The notes: generated by a model not told the origin, from the letters alone. A stretch of DNA of 64,000 bases from Mauremys mutica (GCF_020497125.1 NC_059082.1:49746524-49810523); one strand, 5' to 3'; shown: positions 34,015 through 46,700, counted from the stretch's first letter. A program made the numbers and translations.

Positions 34015-34185
34015 TTGTACCCCCTGAGGCAGGGGAGTGCTATTGTCCCCAGGCTACAGAAGGGGAAGTATGGCACAGATTAAGTGATCGACTTGCCCAA
34101 GGTTACACAGCATGTCTGAACTGAACTCGGGTCTCCCAAGTCCCAGTTTCAACCACTCAGTACTTCACACTAGATGAACTGTGTC
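34015..34185 (+). repeat. MIR-like SINE fragment
   Basis: TATTGTCCCCAGGCTACAGA is followed by CGACTTGCCCAAGGTTACAC and TCGGGTCTCCCAAGTCCCAG, the order found in MIR and related CORE SINEs. Confidence 0.6.
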
Positions 34186-35683
34186 AAACTCCAAGCATGC
34201 ATCCACAACTGCCAGTAGAAGAGATGATCTGACATACAGAGAGATTCCCATGTGCTATTGTTTTCCAAGTGTAGATGGTTTACTGTGGTTTCACTCACCA
34301 ACAACACCATTTATTAAAAGTTTGACAAAATCCCAAACCACCTGCTCTGAGACAGTCTAAGAACTTTGTATTTTCCAAAGCAGGTCCTGCCCTGTCTCAG
34401 TCTTTCAGAAGGAAAACACCACAGGCTGGATTTCCAAAGGGGCTTGGATTTTCTGCACTGGCAAAGGCAGTGTGTTTTGGCATGCATTCAGCTAGCTTCT
34501 GTGAATTCCTATTTGCATATGGGAGAGAGGGTATGAGAGTGTGTGGGAGAGAGGGTGTGCGTGACAGGTGTGGAAGTGTGTGAGAGAAAGGGAAAGTGTG
34601 ATTATGTGTACGGTGAGTATGTACACACTGTACATGTCCATATATCAGTGGACCTTTCCTGGCTACCCCAGCAGCTAATTCGGGGGAAATACATGCAGAC
34701 ACATCATTCTCGGCCCTTAGAGAAAGGAGCCAGAGACACGTCACTCAAGTCCCAGGCAGGTGAGGAGAGCCCCACATCCAGCTCTCCTCTGCTCTGGGAC
34801 ATTCCTGACAGGGCAAAACCTCAGGGCTGCAAACTAACTGGGGGCAAGTGCTTGCCCCGTGTGAGAGATATGAAGGGAGAGGGGCACACTTAGCAAAAAC
34901 CAAACCTCAAGGACTTCTGGGCAGTGGCTGGGGCCAGACAAGGTGCTGCCAGCAGCACTTCCACCAGCAAACGGACATGGAAGGGAGGGGAGAGGGGAAC
35001 CAGCAGAGCCATGCCTAGCAAGCAGATTTTCAGCAGCTGCAGGTATCCCATTCACGCTGCGCTTGGGCAAGGGAGAGACAGCAAGACAGACAGACAGGCA
35101 GACCAAACCTTAGCTTCAGCAAGCCCCGCCCATCGTCCCAGTGCTAAGAACCCTCTCCTCCTCTTTGTACTGGCTCATTGCTGCTCTCGCTGCTTGTTTT
35201 CTTATTGTCCAAATCCCTCCTCTCCCCTTTCAATCTTCCTCCTCGCAGAGTTGAAGATGAGGATGGTTTAGCAGGGAGGATACAGCCACCTGCTCCGGGA
35301 CGGCAGTGGAGTAGAAGAGGATGTGTGTGCATGAGAGGAGCAGGCTTGAACTCTGAAGCTGGTGTTGTACTTTTACACTACGGTTGCCAGGCAATAGCTA
35401 AGGCTAACTCCAAAACAGTGAGAAGCAACCAGTCAGAATACTAATCAATGGAGCAGTAATCACCGCCCCCACTGCATTCACATCACCAGCCTCCTTGCCT
35501 CAATGGGACCCACTGGTTGTTTGCACTATTTGTTTGAAAAGCAAGTGGCTACACTGCCTCTATATTGAGAATTTCTAAGCCTTTCAGTGCCTGTCCAAGC
35601 ACACTGGGTAGGAAGCACCATCCAGCCCCATATAGGTAGGATGTACTACTGCCCTATTTCCAGCAGACTTTCACTCAAAGCTT

Positions 35684-37110
35684 ATAGACTCATAGAAGAT
35701 TAGGATTGGAAGAGACCTCAGGAGGTCATCTAGTGCATCCCCCTGCTCAAAGCAGGATGAATACTAACTAAATCATCCCAGCCAGGGTTTTGTCAATCCG
35801 GGCCTTAAAAACCTCTAAGGATGGAGATTCCACCACCTCCCTAGGTAACCCATCCCAGTGCTTCACCATCCTCCTAGTGAAATAGTGTTTCCTAATATCC
35901 AACCTAGACCCCCCCACCACTGCAACTTGAGATCTTTGCTCCTTGTTCTGTCATCTGTCACCACTGAGAACAGCCTAGCTCCATCCTCTTTGGAACCTCC
36001 CTTCAGGTAGTTGAAGGCTGCTATTAAATCCCCCGTCACTCTTCTCTTCTGCAGACTAAACAATCCCAGTTCCCTCAGCCTCTTCTCGTAAGGCATGTGC
36101 CCCAGCCCCCTGATCATTTTTGTTGCCCTCCGCTGGACTCTCTCCAATTTGTCCACATCCTTTCTGTAGTGGGGGGCCCAAAACTGGACACAGTACTCCA
36201 GATGTGGTCTCCTTTGACCCAATCCTCCAATTTGTCTAGTTCACTCTGGACCCTATCCCTAACCTCCAACATATCTACCTCTCCCCCAAGATTAGTGTAA
36301 TCTGTGAACTTCCTGAGGGTACAATCCATCCCGTTGTCCAGATCATTAATAAAGATACTGAACAAAACTGGCCCCAGGACCGACCCATGGGGCACTCCGC
36401 TTGATATCAGCTACCAACTAGACATTGAGCTGTTGATCACTACCCGAGGAACCCAACAATCTAGCCAGCTTTCTTATAGTCCATTCATCCAATCCATACC
36501 TTTTTAACTTGCTGGCAAGAATACCGTGGGGGACCATATCAAAAGCTTTGCTGAAGTCCAGCTATATCACATCCATTGCTTTCCCCATATCCACAGAGCC
36601 AGTTATCTCATCATAGCAGGCAATCAGGTTGGTCAGGCATGACTTGCCCTTGGTGAATCCATGTTGACTGTTCCTGATCACCGTCCTCTCCTCCAAGTGC
36701 TTCAAAATGGTTTCCTTGAGGACCTGCTCCACGATTTTTCCTGGGACTGAGATGAAGCTGACTGATCTGGTTTCCTGGGTTGTTGTTCTTCCCTTTTTAA
36801 AAGATGGGCACTATATTTGCCTTTTTCCAATTGCCCGGGACCTCCCCCGATCACCATGAGTTTACAAAGATAATGGACAATAGCTCTACAATCACATCAG
36901 CCAATTCCCTCAGCACCTTCGGATGCATTAGATCTGGAACCATGGACTTGTGCATGTCCAGCTTTTCTAAATAGTCCTTAACCTGTACTTTTACCACTGA
37001 GAGCTACTCACCTCCTTCCCATACTGTGTTGCCTAGGACAGCAGTATCGGAGCTGACTTTGTCTGTGAAGACCGAGGCAAAAAAAGCATTGAGTACTTCA
37101 GCTTTTTCCA
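35684..37110 (-). mobile_element. Older CR1, 3' half (split by the younger CR1)
   Basis: Minus-strand CR1 ORF2 remains, from the region just before RT through the C-terminal end. The 36114-36395 frame has VLGPVLFSIFINDLDNGMD and the 35863-36222 frame has [20 protein letters not shown] plus [14 protein letters not shown]. At 37110 the sequence opens with a piece reading KAEVLNAFFASVFTDK in translation. That piece continues the ORF2 segment found beyond 41097, so both are one element. Multiple frameshifts and stops mark it as old. Confidence 0.88.
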
Positions 37111-40100
37111 AATCATAGAATCATAGAATTCAAGATCAGAAGGGACCATTATGATCATCTAGTCTGACCTCCTGCAAAATGCAGGCCACATAAGCCGATC
37201 CACCCACTCCTGAACTAATTTTCTCCCTTGACTCTGCTGTTGAACGCTCCAAATCATGATTTAAAGACTTCAAGTAGCAGATAAACCACCAGCAAGCGAC
37301 CCCTGCCCCATGCTTCGGAGGAAGGCGAAAAACCTCCAGGGCCACTGCCAATCTACCCTGGAGGAAAATTCCTTCCCGACCCCAAATATGGCGATCAGCT
37401 GAACCCCGAGCATGCGGGCAAGACTCTCCAGCCAGACCCTCTGGAAAAGGCTAACAATATCCCAACATTGACCCTTTGTACTAATTACCAGTGTGGCACG
37501 TTATTGACCTATTGACTAAACCCGTTATCCTATCATACCATCCCCTCCATAAACTTATCCAGCTTAATCTTAAAGTCATGGAGGTCCTTCGCCCCCACTG
37601 TTTCCCTCGGTAGGCTGTTCCAGAATTGCACTCCTCTGATGGTTAGAAACCTTCATCTAATTTCAAGCCTAAATTTCCTGACTGACAATTTATATCCATT
37701 TGTCCTCGTGTCCACATTAGCACTGAGCTGAAATAATTCCTCTCCTTCCCTGGTATTTATCCCTCTGATATATTTAAAGAGTGCAATCATATCTCCTCTT
37801 ATCCTTCTTTTGGTTAAGGAAAACAAACCGAGCTCCTCAAGTCTCCTTTCATACGACAGGCTTTCCATTCCTCGGATCATTCTAGTGGCCCTTCTTTGTA
37901 CCCGTTCCAGTTTGAATTCATCCTTCTTAAACATGGGAGACCAAAACTGCACACAATACTCCAAATGAGGTCTCACCAATGCCTTATATAACGGGACTAG
38001 CACCTCCTTATCTCTACTAGAAATACCTCATCTAATGCATCCCAAGACCACATTAGCTTTTTTAACGGCTACATCACATTGCCTACTCATAGTCATCCTA
38101 CGATCAACCAGGACTCCTAGGTCCTTCTCCTCCTCCGTTACTTCCAACTGGTGCATCCCCAGCTTATAACTAAAATTCTTGTTAGTCATCCCTAAATGCA
38201 TAACCTTACACTTCTCATAATTGAATTTCATCCTGTTACTAATACTCCAGTTTACAAGGTCATCCAAATCTCCCTAGAGGATATCCCGATCCTTTTCCGA
38301 ATTGGCAATACCTCCCAACTTGGTGTCATCCGCAAACTTTATCAGCCCACTCCTACTTTTGGTTCCGAGGTCAGCGATAAATAGATTAAATAAGATCGGA
38401 CCCAAAACCGAACCTTGAGGAACTCCACTGGTAACCCCCCTCCAACCCGACAGATCACCCTTCAATACGACCCTCTGCAGTCTCCCCTTTAACCAGCTCC
38501 TTATCCACCTCTGGATTTTCATTTCGATCCCCATCTTTTCCAATTTAACCAGTAATTCCTCATGCGGTACCGTATCAAACGCCTTACTGAAATCTAGATA
38601 TATTAGATCCACCGCATTTCCCTTGTCTAAAAAATCTGTTACTTTCTCAAAGAAGGAGATCAGGTTGGTTTGGCACGATCTACCTTTCGTAAAACCATGC
38701 TGTAATTTGTCCCAGTTGCCATCGGCCTCAAGGTCCGTAACCACTCTCTCCTTTAAAAATTTTTCCATGACTTTACATACTACAGATGTTAAACTAACAG
38801 GCCTGTAGTTACCTGGGTCACTTTTTTTCCCCTTCTTGAATATAGGAACTATATTAGCTAATCTCCAGTCAAACGGTACAAGCCCCGAGTTTAGAGATTT
38901 ATTAAAAATCATCGCTAACGGGCTTGCAATTTCACTTGCCAATTCCCTTAATATTCTAGGATGAAGATTATCCGGGCCCCCCGATTTACTTCCGTTAAGC
39001 TGTTCAAGTTTGGCTTCTACCTCAGATACCGTAATGTCTACCCCCATATCGTCATTCCCATCAGTCCCTCTACCACTATTCCTTAGCCCTTCATTAGCCT
39101 CATTAAAGACCGAGGCAAAATATTCATTTAGATATTGTGCCATGCCAAGATTATCCCTAATCTCCACTCCGTTTAAAGTTTTAAGCGGTCCCACTTCTTC
39201 CTTCTTGGTTTTCTTCCTATTTATATGGCTAAAAAACCTTTTGCTATTGGTTTTAATCCCCTTCGCTAGGTCCATCTCCACCCGGCTCTTTGCCTTTCTC
39301 ACTGCTTCCCTACACCCTCTGACCTCAATAAGGTAGGTTTCTTTGCTGATCCCTCCCATCTTTCACTCCTTGTACGCTTTCTGTTTTTTCTTAATCACCC
39401 CTCTGAGACGCTTGCTCATCCAGCTCGGTCTAAAACTGCTACCTACGAACTGTTTTCCCTTTCTCGGGATACAGGCCTCTGACAGCTCCTGCAACTTCAA
39501 CCTGAAGTAACCCCAGGCGTCTTCCGCCTTTAGATCCCTAAATATGTTAGTCCAATCCACTTCCCTAACTAGTCACCTTAATTTAGTAAAGTTAGCCCTT
39601 TTGAAATCGTAAACCTTAGTCTCAGATGCAATTTTGTTTATCCTTCCATTTATTTTGAAACGAATTAGCTCATGATCACTCGAGGCAAGGTTGTCCCCTA
39701 CAACTATTTCCTCAACAAGGTCCTCGTTACTCACCAAAATCAGATCTAAAATGGCATCCCCCCTCATCGGTTCAGCAACTATTTGATGAAGGAATTCATC
39801 AGCTATCACGTCTAGGAAAAGCTGAGCCCTATTATTATTACTAGCATTTGTTCCCCAATCTATATCCGGGAAGTTAAAATCTCCCATGATCATACAGTTC
39901 CTATTAGTATTTACCTCCTTAAAAACATTAAAGAGCTCTCTATCCATATCCAGGCTAGATCCCGGCGGTCTATAGCACACCCCAATCACTATCCCAGGGG
40001 ACGCTCTAGTAGTTTTCTTCCCCAATGTGATCATTGCCCAAACGGATTTCCGTATTATCCATTGCATTGCTAGTTATTTCGTTACATTTCACCTCATTAT

Positions 40101-41096
40101 TGACATACAATGCTACTCCCCCACCTTTACCTTTGTTTCGATCTTTCCTAAACAGCACATACCCTTCCATACCTGTACTCCAGTCATGGCTACTGTTCCA
40201 CCATGTTTCGGTTATTCCTACGATATCCGGTTTCAATTCTCAGACCAGGAGCTCTAGTTCCTCCATTTTGTTACCTAAGCTTCTCGCATTGGTGAACAAA
40301 CATCCTAATTTTTGCTGTTTGGCTCCTCTCACCCTTTTCACCCAACTTGGTAGGGACACAGTACTACCAGTATGACCTGTCGGTCTAGTATCTGTCCCCC
40401 CCCTTTTCCTTATACCTAACCCTCCCCCTCTGTCTATATCTGTTGTTATCCTGTTGTTCTCACTCTCAATGTATACATTTGGCGTGGAGAGTACCTGGAC
40501 CTCTCCCAACCGTCTCCCCCCAATGTCTAGTTTAAAGCTCTTTTAATCAGATGACCTAGCCTCCCTCCTAGAATTCTACTTCCTTCCCTACTTAGGTGGA
40601 GCCCATCCCGTGAGAACAGTTCTCTGTCCCCGAAAGCCTCCCAGTGTCCATACATCCCAAAGCCCTCCTTGTAACACCACTCCCTCAGCCAACTATTTAT
40701 CGTCACGATCTTGTCACCCCTTTGGCGCCCTTCCCTAGGGACAGGTAGAATCCCACTGAAGATCACCTGAGCCTCAATTTCCTTGAGCATCTTACCCAAC
40801 CTGGCATAGTCTCCCTTGATCCTCTCTAGCGAGAATCTAGCCGTGTCATTCGTTCCTACATGAAGGATGATCAACGGGTTCTTACCTGCTCCTCTTAGGA
40901 TCCTTTTCAACCTCAGGTCCACATCCCGTATTTTAGCGCCCGGTAGACAGCACACCCTTCTGTTCTCCGGATCGGCCCTGGTCACAGGCCTGTCCAACCT
41001 TCGCAGTATGGAATCCCCAATCAGATAGACCTGCCTTTGCCTGGGGACAATGTGGTCCTCTAACCTATCCTCCGTCCCCCCTGGTTGCAAGCTCCT
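37111..41096 (-). mobile_element. Younger CR1, nearly full length, nested in the older CR1
   Basis: A 3986-bp CR1 on the minus strand, flanked by TGGA (plus-strand TCCA at 37107-37110 and 41097-41100), a likely 4-bp target duplication. Its tail reads GAATTCTATGATTCTATGAT in element sense. It holds the SGNH-esterase part of ORF1, then endonuclease, RT and the C-terminal end of ORF2. The 5' end lies inside ORF1, so it is mildly 5'-truncated. Confidence 0.9.
37530..40509 (-). pseudogene. CR1 ORF2 (endonuclease/RT) of the younger element, decayed
   Basis: ORF2 nicks target DNA and copies the RNA there. Endonuclease motifs: LFTNARSLGNKMEELELLV, KPDIVGITETWW, GKGGGVALYV, GVCYRPPG, MGDFNFPDIDW, SSDHELI. 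RT motifs: [68 protein letters not shown] and FADDTKLG (catalytic Asp pair present). In-frame stops lie at 40240, 39573, 39363, 38274, 38028 and 37653. Five are TGA and one TAG, mostly where Arg or Gln is expected. One frameshift falls near 40030-40067. Otherwise the frame is continuous, so decay is moderate. Confidence 0.9.
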
Positions 41097-41222
41097 TCCA
41101 TCATCTGTCACTAGGTTGCCTCCCCCATTCAGTAAGAGTCCCACACTTCCCCTGACCTTCTTGTTGCTAACATACCTGTAGAAACCCCTCTTGTTACACT
41201 TCACATTCCTTGCTAGCTGCAA
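40527..41222 (-). pseudogene. Chimeric frame: older CR1 ORF2 piece joined to younger CR1 ORF1 (SGNH esterase)
   Basis: The 231-codon frame is open but composite. The first about 41 residues (FYRYVSNKKVRGSVGLLLNG) are ORF2 of the older CR1. From 41096 onward it is ORF1 of the younger CR1. The ORF1 part has SGNH-hydrolase blocks: YLIGDSILRRL (Ser), HVGTNDTARFS (Asn) and DGLHLSREG (Asp/His). CR1 ORF1 proteins are known to carry such an esterase domain. The catalytic residues look intact, but the N-terminus of ORF1 is missing and the leading sequence is an accident of nesting. Confidence 0.85.
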
Positions 41223-41366
41223 CTCTAGTTATGTTTTGGCCTTCCTGTTTACACCCCTGCATGCTTGAGCAATATTTTTATACTCCTCCTTAGTCATCTG
41301 TCCAAGTTTCAACTTCTTGTAAGCTTCCTTTTTGTGTTTAAGGTCACTGAAGATTTCACTGTTAAG

Positions 41367-42158
41367 TCAAGCTGGTCGGCTGCCATATTTGCTATTCTTT
41401 CTGCACATCGGGATGGTTTGTTCCTGCGCCCTCAATAAGGCTTCTTTCATATACAGCCAGCTCTCCTGGACTCCTTTCCATCTCATATTAGCCTCCCAGG
41501 GGATCCTGCCCATCAGATCCCTAAGGGAGTCAAAGTCTGCTTTTCTGAAGTCCAGGGTCCGTATTTTGCTACTGTCCTTTCTTCCTTTTGTCAGAATCCT
41601 AAACTCAACCATCTCATGGTCAGTGCTCCCCAGGTTTCCACACACTTCTACTTCCCCTACCAATTCTTCCCTGTTTGTAAGTGGCAGGTCAAGAGGAGAA
41701 AGGCCCCAGGTTGGTTCCTCCAATAGTTGCATCAGGAAATTGTCCCCAACACACTCCAAAAACTTCCTGGATTGTCTGTGCATTGCTGTATTGCTCTCCC
41801 AGCAGATGTCAGGGTGACTGAAGTCCCCCATTAGAACCAGGGCATGTGTTCTGGAAACTTCAGTTAATTGTCCGAAGAAAGCCTCGGCTACCTCATCCTC
41901 CTGGTCCGGTGGTCTATAGCACACACCCACCACAACATCACCCTTGTTGTTCTTGGTTCTAAACTTAACCCAAAGACTGTCAACAGGCTTTTCTCCAGTT
42001 TCATACTGGAGCTCTGAGTAATCATACCGCTCTCTTACATACAGTGCAACTCCACCAAATTTCCTTCCCTGCCTGTCCTTCCTGAACAGTTTATCCCCAT
42101 CCATGACTGTGCTCCAGTCATGTGAATTACCCCACCAAGTCTCTGTTATTCCAATCAC
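41367..42158 (-). pseudogene. CR1 endonuclease domain, older element
   Basis: A 263-codon open stretch covers most of the apurinic-type endonuclease. It contains IGITETWWGNSHDWS, GGVALYVRERYDY, GVCYRPPDQEDEVAEAFF, LMGDFSHPDICW and GSTDHEMVEF. The catalytic SDH-type motif is TDH here. It is cut from the rest of ORF2 by a TGA at 41367 and another stop at 41223. Confidence 0.88.
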
Positions 42159-42531
42159 ATCATAGTTCTTTTACTGTGCCGGGACTTCCAATTCTTCCTG
42201 TTTGTTTCCCTGGCTTCTTGCATTTGTGTATAGGCACCTAAGATAACTAGCTGATTCCCCTACTTTCTCAGTATGAATTAGGAGGCCTCCCCCTGGTGTT
42301 TCCACCTGATATCCCACTTCCCCACTTACCTCAGGGCTTAGCTCATCATACCCCAGCGAACCTACTTTAAAGCCCTCCTCACTAGGTTAGCAAACCTGCC
42401 TGCGAAGATGCTCTTTCCTCTCTTCGTTAGGTGGTTTCCAACACTTCCTAGCAATCCTTCTTCCCAGAACAACATCCCATGGTTGAAGAATCCAAAGTCC
42501 TCTCTCTGACACTACCTGCGTAACCATGCAT

Positions 42532-43165
42532 TTACCTCCACGCTTCGAAGGTCCCTACCTGGGCCTTTTCCTTCAACAGGGAAGATGGACAAGAACATGA
42601 TTTGACCTCAAACTCCTTTATCCTTCTTCCCAGAGCCACACAGTCTTCAGTGACCTGCTCAAGATCATTCTTGGCAGTATCATTGGTAACCACATGGAGA
42701 AGTTGGAAGGGGTAGTGGTCCGAGGGCTTGTTCAGTCTCAGCAGACACTCCGTCACATCCTGAATTCTAGCTCCAGGCAAGCAGCACACTTTGAGTCTCT
42801 CGGTTTGGTCAGCAGATGGATGACTCTGTCCCCCTTAGGAAGGAGTCCCCGACCACCACCACCTGTCTCCTCCTCTTGGGAGTGGTGGTACCCTCATCTC
42901 TAGGACAATGCATCTCATGCCTTCTGGTCGATGGGTCTCCTTCTGATCCGTTCCCTCAGATGGCTCTTCCAAATCATTCTCTGCAGTAGTACCTGTGCAG
43001 AGAGCCTGAAAACGGTTTCTTACCTCTATCTGCATAGAGGGTAGATGGGTTCTCCTCATTCTTGTCTGGCCATGGACCAGCACAATGTTCATCTGCAATC
43101 AGTTTGAAATCTCCTCTTGGAGATGTGCATGTTACCACTCTGCTCTCAGGGAGGCCTCTCCCCAC
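42532..43165 (-). pseudogene. CR1 ORF1 esterase remnant, older element
   Basis: The frame 42532-42789 aligns by eye with the SGNH part of the younger ORF1. CCLPGARIQDVTECLLRL matches CCLPGAKIRDVDLRLKRI, and HVVTNDTAKNDLEQ matches HVGTNDTARFSLER, with the Gly of the GTND block changed to Val. Further upstream frames are broken. Confidence 0.7.
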
Positions 43166-43190
43166 TTTGCATATGTTTGGAAAGCACCTG

Positions 43191-44598
43191 ATTCCAAACC
43201 CATTGCTACGGCGATGAGCACCCTAGAAATACCTAGCTATAAGTAATTCTTCTGGTGCAGCGACCTCAGACAGAAAGTCTGAGCCAGTCACACGAGGCAG
43301 CTCCCAGGAATTGCTCTGGAACCATACGTGGAAAGACTAAGAATGCATAACTACCCGGTCACCCATTCTGGGGCAGTGTGGGAGGTGGGGTTGCTTTGCA
43401 ATGCCCCCTTCAGGGCTATGCATGGCACTGTGGCGCTCCCTGCCTGAGTCTGCAACCACTGGCTGCCAGTTTGGGGCAGGGTAGCCTGTGCTGTAAGCTT
43501 GGTGTCAGCCTCTGAACAATCAAGTAACTAAACAGGAACTCCAGGTTCCGCTGTCTGCGCCTTGAAACAAAGAGGAAATAAAACAACGTTCAAATGCAAC
43601 AGCTTAGCTGTAGCACGTAGGGCCAGGCCCTGGCTTCTGGGTTAGTCTTGAGGCACTGTCCCAGTCTCACCCAGCTCTGCCCCTAAGCAAACAAAGGCAT
43701 GCCTCTGTTCTTGATTGGTCAGTATGTCCTCCTGGCCCTGTGGGGGGACCATCTTTTTGGTTTCCCAGGTTGAGTGGATTTTCCTTGGGTGGGGAATGTC
43801 AGGGCACTGATGCCTCCAGCGGAGGTTGTTAGTTACCTACTGGTAGAAAAGTAGTCACATAGGCAAATACCCCAGCTAACCAATACTGGAAGAATATACC
43901 ATGTGTGACAGAGGTTAGTCACACTGCTTAGTGCACAGCTGGAAGGTGCTCAGCACCTACGGTGACAAGAGTGCCTACACTGAACATTACAGTACAATAC
44001 CACTGCGACCTGGGCAACCAAAGCAGCAGCAGCTCAAAGCCCAAGAAGTCTGTGCATTGTATAGGTAAACTGGATTACCTGAAATCAGCCCTCAGTGCTA
44101 GGAGCACATCTTACTGTCCATTCTTAAGCCTTCTAATGGGGAACCTGGTTTTTACCAGTCTTCATTCGTAACCTCATTTTACTAATCAGCACCCTGCAGA
44201 ACTCATTCTCCTTCTCAACAGCCTTCCCCATCAGCTTTCACTTGCAAATCCTGTTCTTCGCTCAAAACGGCCTTCTCCTAGCAAGCCCGCTTCACCTTCC
44301 CAGTGGTTATCACTGGGAGACAGCCTCATCCAAAATCAATCCTACCTTACCCAACATCAGCCCCAGTCACATCCCACTTCAACGGCTACATGGTCTTCAG
44401 CCAGGGATCGCACCCCCTTGCAGTAAGAGAAAGACATTCAGAGTGAGCACCAAGTTTTCGCTTGTCCACAGCATCTCCATGAAAGACTCCCATTACTTCT
44501 TCAAATGACCGTATCATAGGGACGTCACAATACCTCTAGAAGGCACTTTTTAAAATGCTTAATCCACAATAAGGGGCTCAATCCAATTCCCTGCGAAG
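43191..44598. other. No recognised feature
   Basis: Unassigned DNA. Short frames near 43962-44508 have no motif. Confidence 0.45.
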
Positions 44599-45056
44599 TC
44601 ATAGAATCATAGACTTTAAGGTAAGAAAGGACTGTTATGATCATCTAGTCTGACCTCCTGCACAATTCAGGCCATAGAATCTCACCCACCCACTCCTGTA
44701 TCAAACCTATGTCTGAGCCATTGAAGTCCTCAAATCACAGTTTAAAGACTTCAAGGTGCAGAGAACCTTCCAGGAAGTGACCCGTGCCCCACACTGCAGA
44801 GGACGGCGAAAAACCCCCAGGGCTTCTGCCAATCTGCCCTGGAGGAAAATTCCTTCCCGACCCCAAATATGGCGATCAGCTAAACCCTGAGCATGTGGGC
44901 AAGACTCACCAGCCAGACACCCAGGAAAGAATTCTCTGTAGTAATTCAGATCCCACCCCATCTAACATCGCATCACAAGCCATTGGGCATATTTACTGCT
45001 AGTAGTCAAAGACAAATTAATTGCCAAAATTAGGCTATCCCATTATACCATCCCCA
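44599..45056 (-). mobile_element. CR1 3' tail, same subfamily as the younger CR1
   Basis: The segment repeats the 3' end of the CR1 at 37111: TGATCATCTAGTCTGACCTC, CTGGAGGAAAATTCCTTCCC and ACCCCAAATATGGCGATCAG occur in both in the same order. Only the 3' untranslated region is present. The tail is at 44599 (TCATAGAATCATAGA). Confidence 0.85.
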
Positions 45057-45501
45057 TCAAAGGGGAGACTCTTATTGACTTTACTGGGAATAAGACTGGG
45101 CCTTACCAGTCCAGCTGTCTTTTAGGTAACAGAGACTCACTACCAGTTCTTTGGAATAGCAGTTAGTCCTAGTACATTAATAACTAGTAACAACAACAGT
45201 AACAGTACTATCACCTATACAGCACTTTCACTTTTTCAAAATGCTGCACACATGCTCACTCAATATATTTCTTGTAGAAGACAGCTATATCCGAAAGAGC
45301 TACTTCGCCCAGTTATAGGAAACTGGGAATTCCTGACCTCTTGAGTGTGTCTAATCTCTCCTTTAAAGGGAGGTGTTTTTACTGAAATGAAGATTCATGG
45401 GTCCCATTTCTGCCTGATTTAAAATCCATCTTCACCAAGAAAAATAAAGATACAGAAGTTTTGAAAATCAAGGAAAAAGGTGCACCTTGTAAATTTAGTT
45501 A
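45057..45501. other. No recognised feature
   Basis: Spacer before the solo LTR. Nothing recognised. Confidence 0.45.
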
Positions 45502-45506
45502 CTGAT

Positions 45507-46198
45507 TGTAGCGGGGTGGACACCCACTCCTGCCCTGAAGGGCTTAAAACAGCCAGGAAGAGGGCTGTGGCAGGGAAAAGCTAAGCTGATTGGGGACGTA
45601 GCCACAGCTGGGCCATGCCCCAATCAGGCCCAGCTGGTCCCTATAAAAGGCTGTGAGCCAGAGGCCCAGGGACAGTCTCTCGCTGCATTCAGAGAGAGAA
45701 GGGCCTGGCTGTAGGGAGCTAGAGATAGGGTACGTGAGTGGAGCAGGGCTGGGGAAAGGCAGAGGAGCTGGGGAGCTCCAGCCTGGAAAGCCCCAAGCTG
45801 CGGCCTAGCAGAAGCCAACAGGTACTGGGGGTTGCAGAGGGCAGCCCAGGAATAGGCAAAGGCAGCAGGTCCAAACCCAACCTTGCCAGTGATGAGTAGG
45901 CTGATACTGCAGTCTGCCCCAGGGCGTGGGGGCTAGATGATGACTGGCAGTAGCCTGATACTGAGGCAAGGTGGGGATAGTGGGTTGGGGGTTCCCTTGG
46001 GAGGGGGAGACCAAGAACTGTGGGGGTATTGCCAGGGGGCAGCACCCCAGTTAAAGGGGCACCGGGATCCAGGGAGGGAAACGGGGGCCAGAGGACAAGT
46101 GGATCACCGGCCTGCAGAGGGTGCTCCTGGCTGGCAGTAAGCTAATTCCCAGAAGTCACCAGCAGGAGGCGCTGCAGGGGTGAGTCCGCACGTCTACA
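45507..46198 (+). mobile_element. Solo LTR A, 5-bp duplication CTGAT
   Basis: A 692-bp element begins TGTAGCGGGGTGG and ends CACGTCTACA. It is flanked by CTGAT on both sides (45502-45506 and 46199-46203), a perfect 5-bp duplication. CTATAAAAGG at 45641-45650 is a plausible TATA box, giving plus orientation. No coding region accompanies it. The copy at 50252 matches it along its length, including GCTAGATGATGACTGG and GAGGCAAGGTGGGGATAG. Confidence 0.88.
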
Positions 46199-46504
46199 CT
46201 GATAGAAAATAAGTAAAGGAATATTTGCAAAAGCAGGAATATGTACACATCAGTGAGTCCAGATGATTTACACCTCAGGGTGTTAAGGGAATCAGTTAAC
46301 ATTAGCTTATCAAACAAGTACTTCTGAAGAGTCGTGGAGAGTGGAAGCAGTACTGCATGGCTGGAGAAAAGCAAATGAGGGACTAATCTTAAAAAAAAAA
46401 AAAAGCATGACCCTGCTAATTGTTATTCATAAAATCTATCTACAATCCCTAGTGAAATCGAACAAATAAGAAAAAATTCTAGTAATGTGGTCCAGTGAAT
46501 CAGA

Positions 46505-46700
46505 CCTGGACAAGGAACCAGGATTCCCAGCTCTGCCATTGGCCTGCTGGGTAACTAAAGAAATAATTTCCCCTCTCCGTGCCTCAGTTTCTCCATCTTT
46601 AAAATGGGGATAACAACACTAAGCTTCCTTTGTGAAGCTCTTAGAAATCTATAGATGAAAATTCTTTATAGGAGTGAAGTAACACTATTGTTGTTATTCA
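46505..46700 (-). repeat. MIR SINE fragment
   Basis: CCTCAGTTTCTCCATCTTTA then AAATGGGGATAACAACACTA and TTCCTTTGTGAAGCTCTTAG are the hallmark order of a reverse-oriented MIR. Confidence 0.75.

Larger units (their letters stand above)
31983..35683. other. Mostly unassigned spacer
   Basis: Besides a short CR1 tail at 32693 and a MIR-like piece at 34015 nothing is recognised. The frames of 115-142 codons here (for example 32703-33131 and 34924-35271) have no domain. Confidence 0.45.
41097..43190 (-). mobile_element. Older CR1, 5' half
   Basis: Minus-strand continuation of the element at 35684-37110: the ORF2 region before RT, the endonuclease and a decayed ORF1. The 5' limit near 43190 is approximate, set where CR1-like coding similarity stops. 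Confidence 0.82.
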
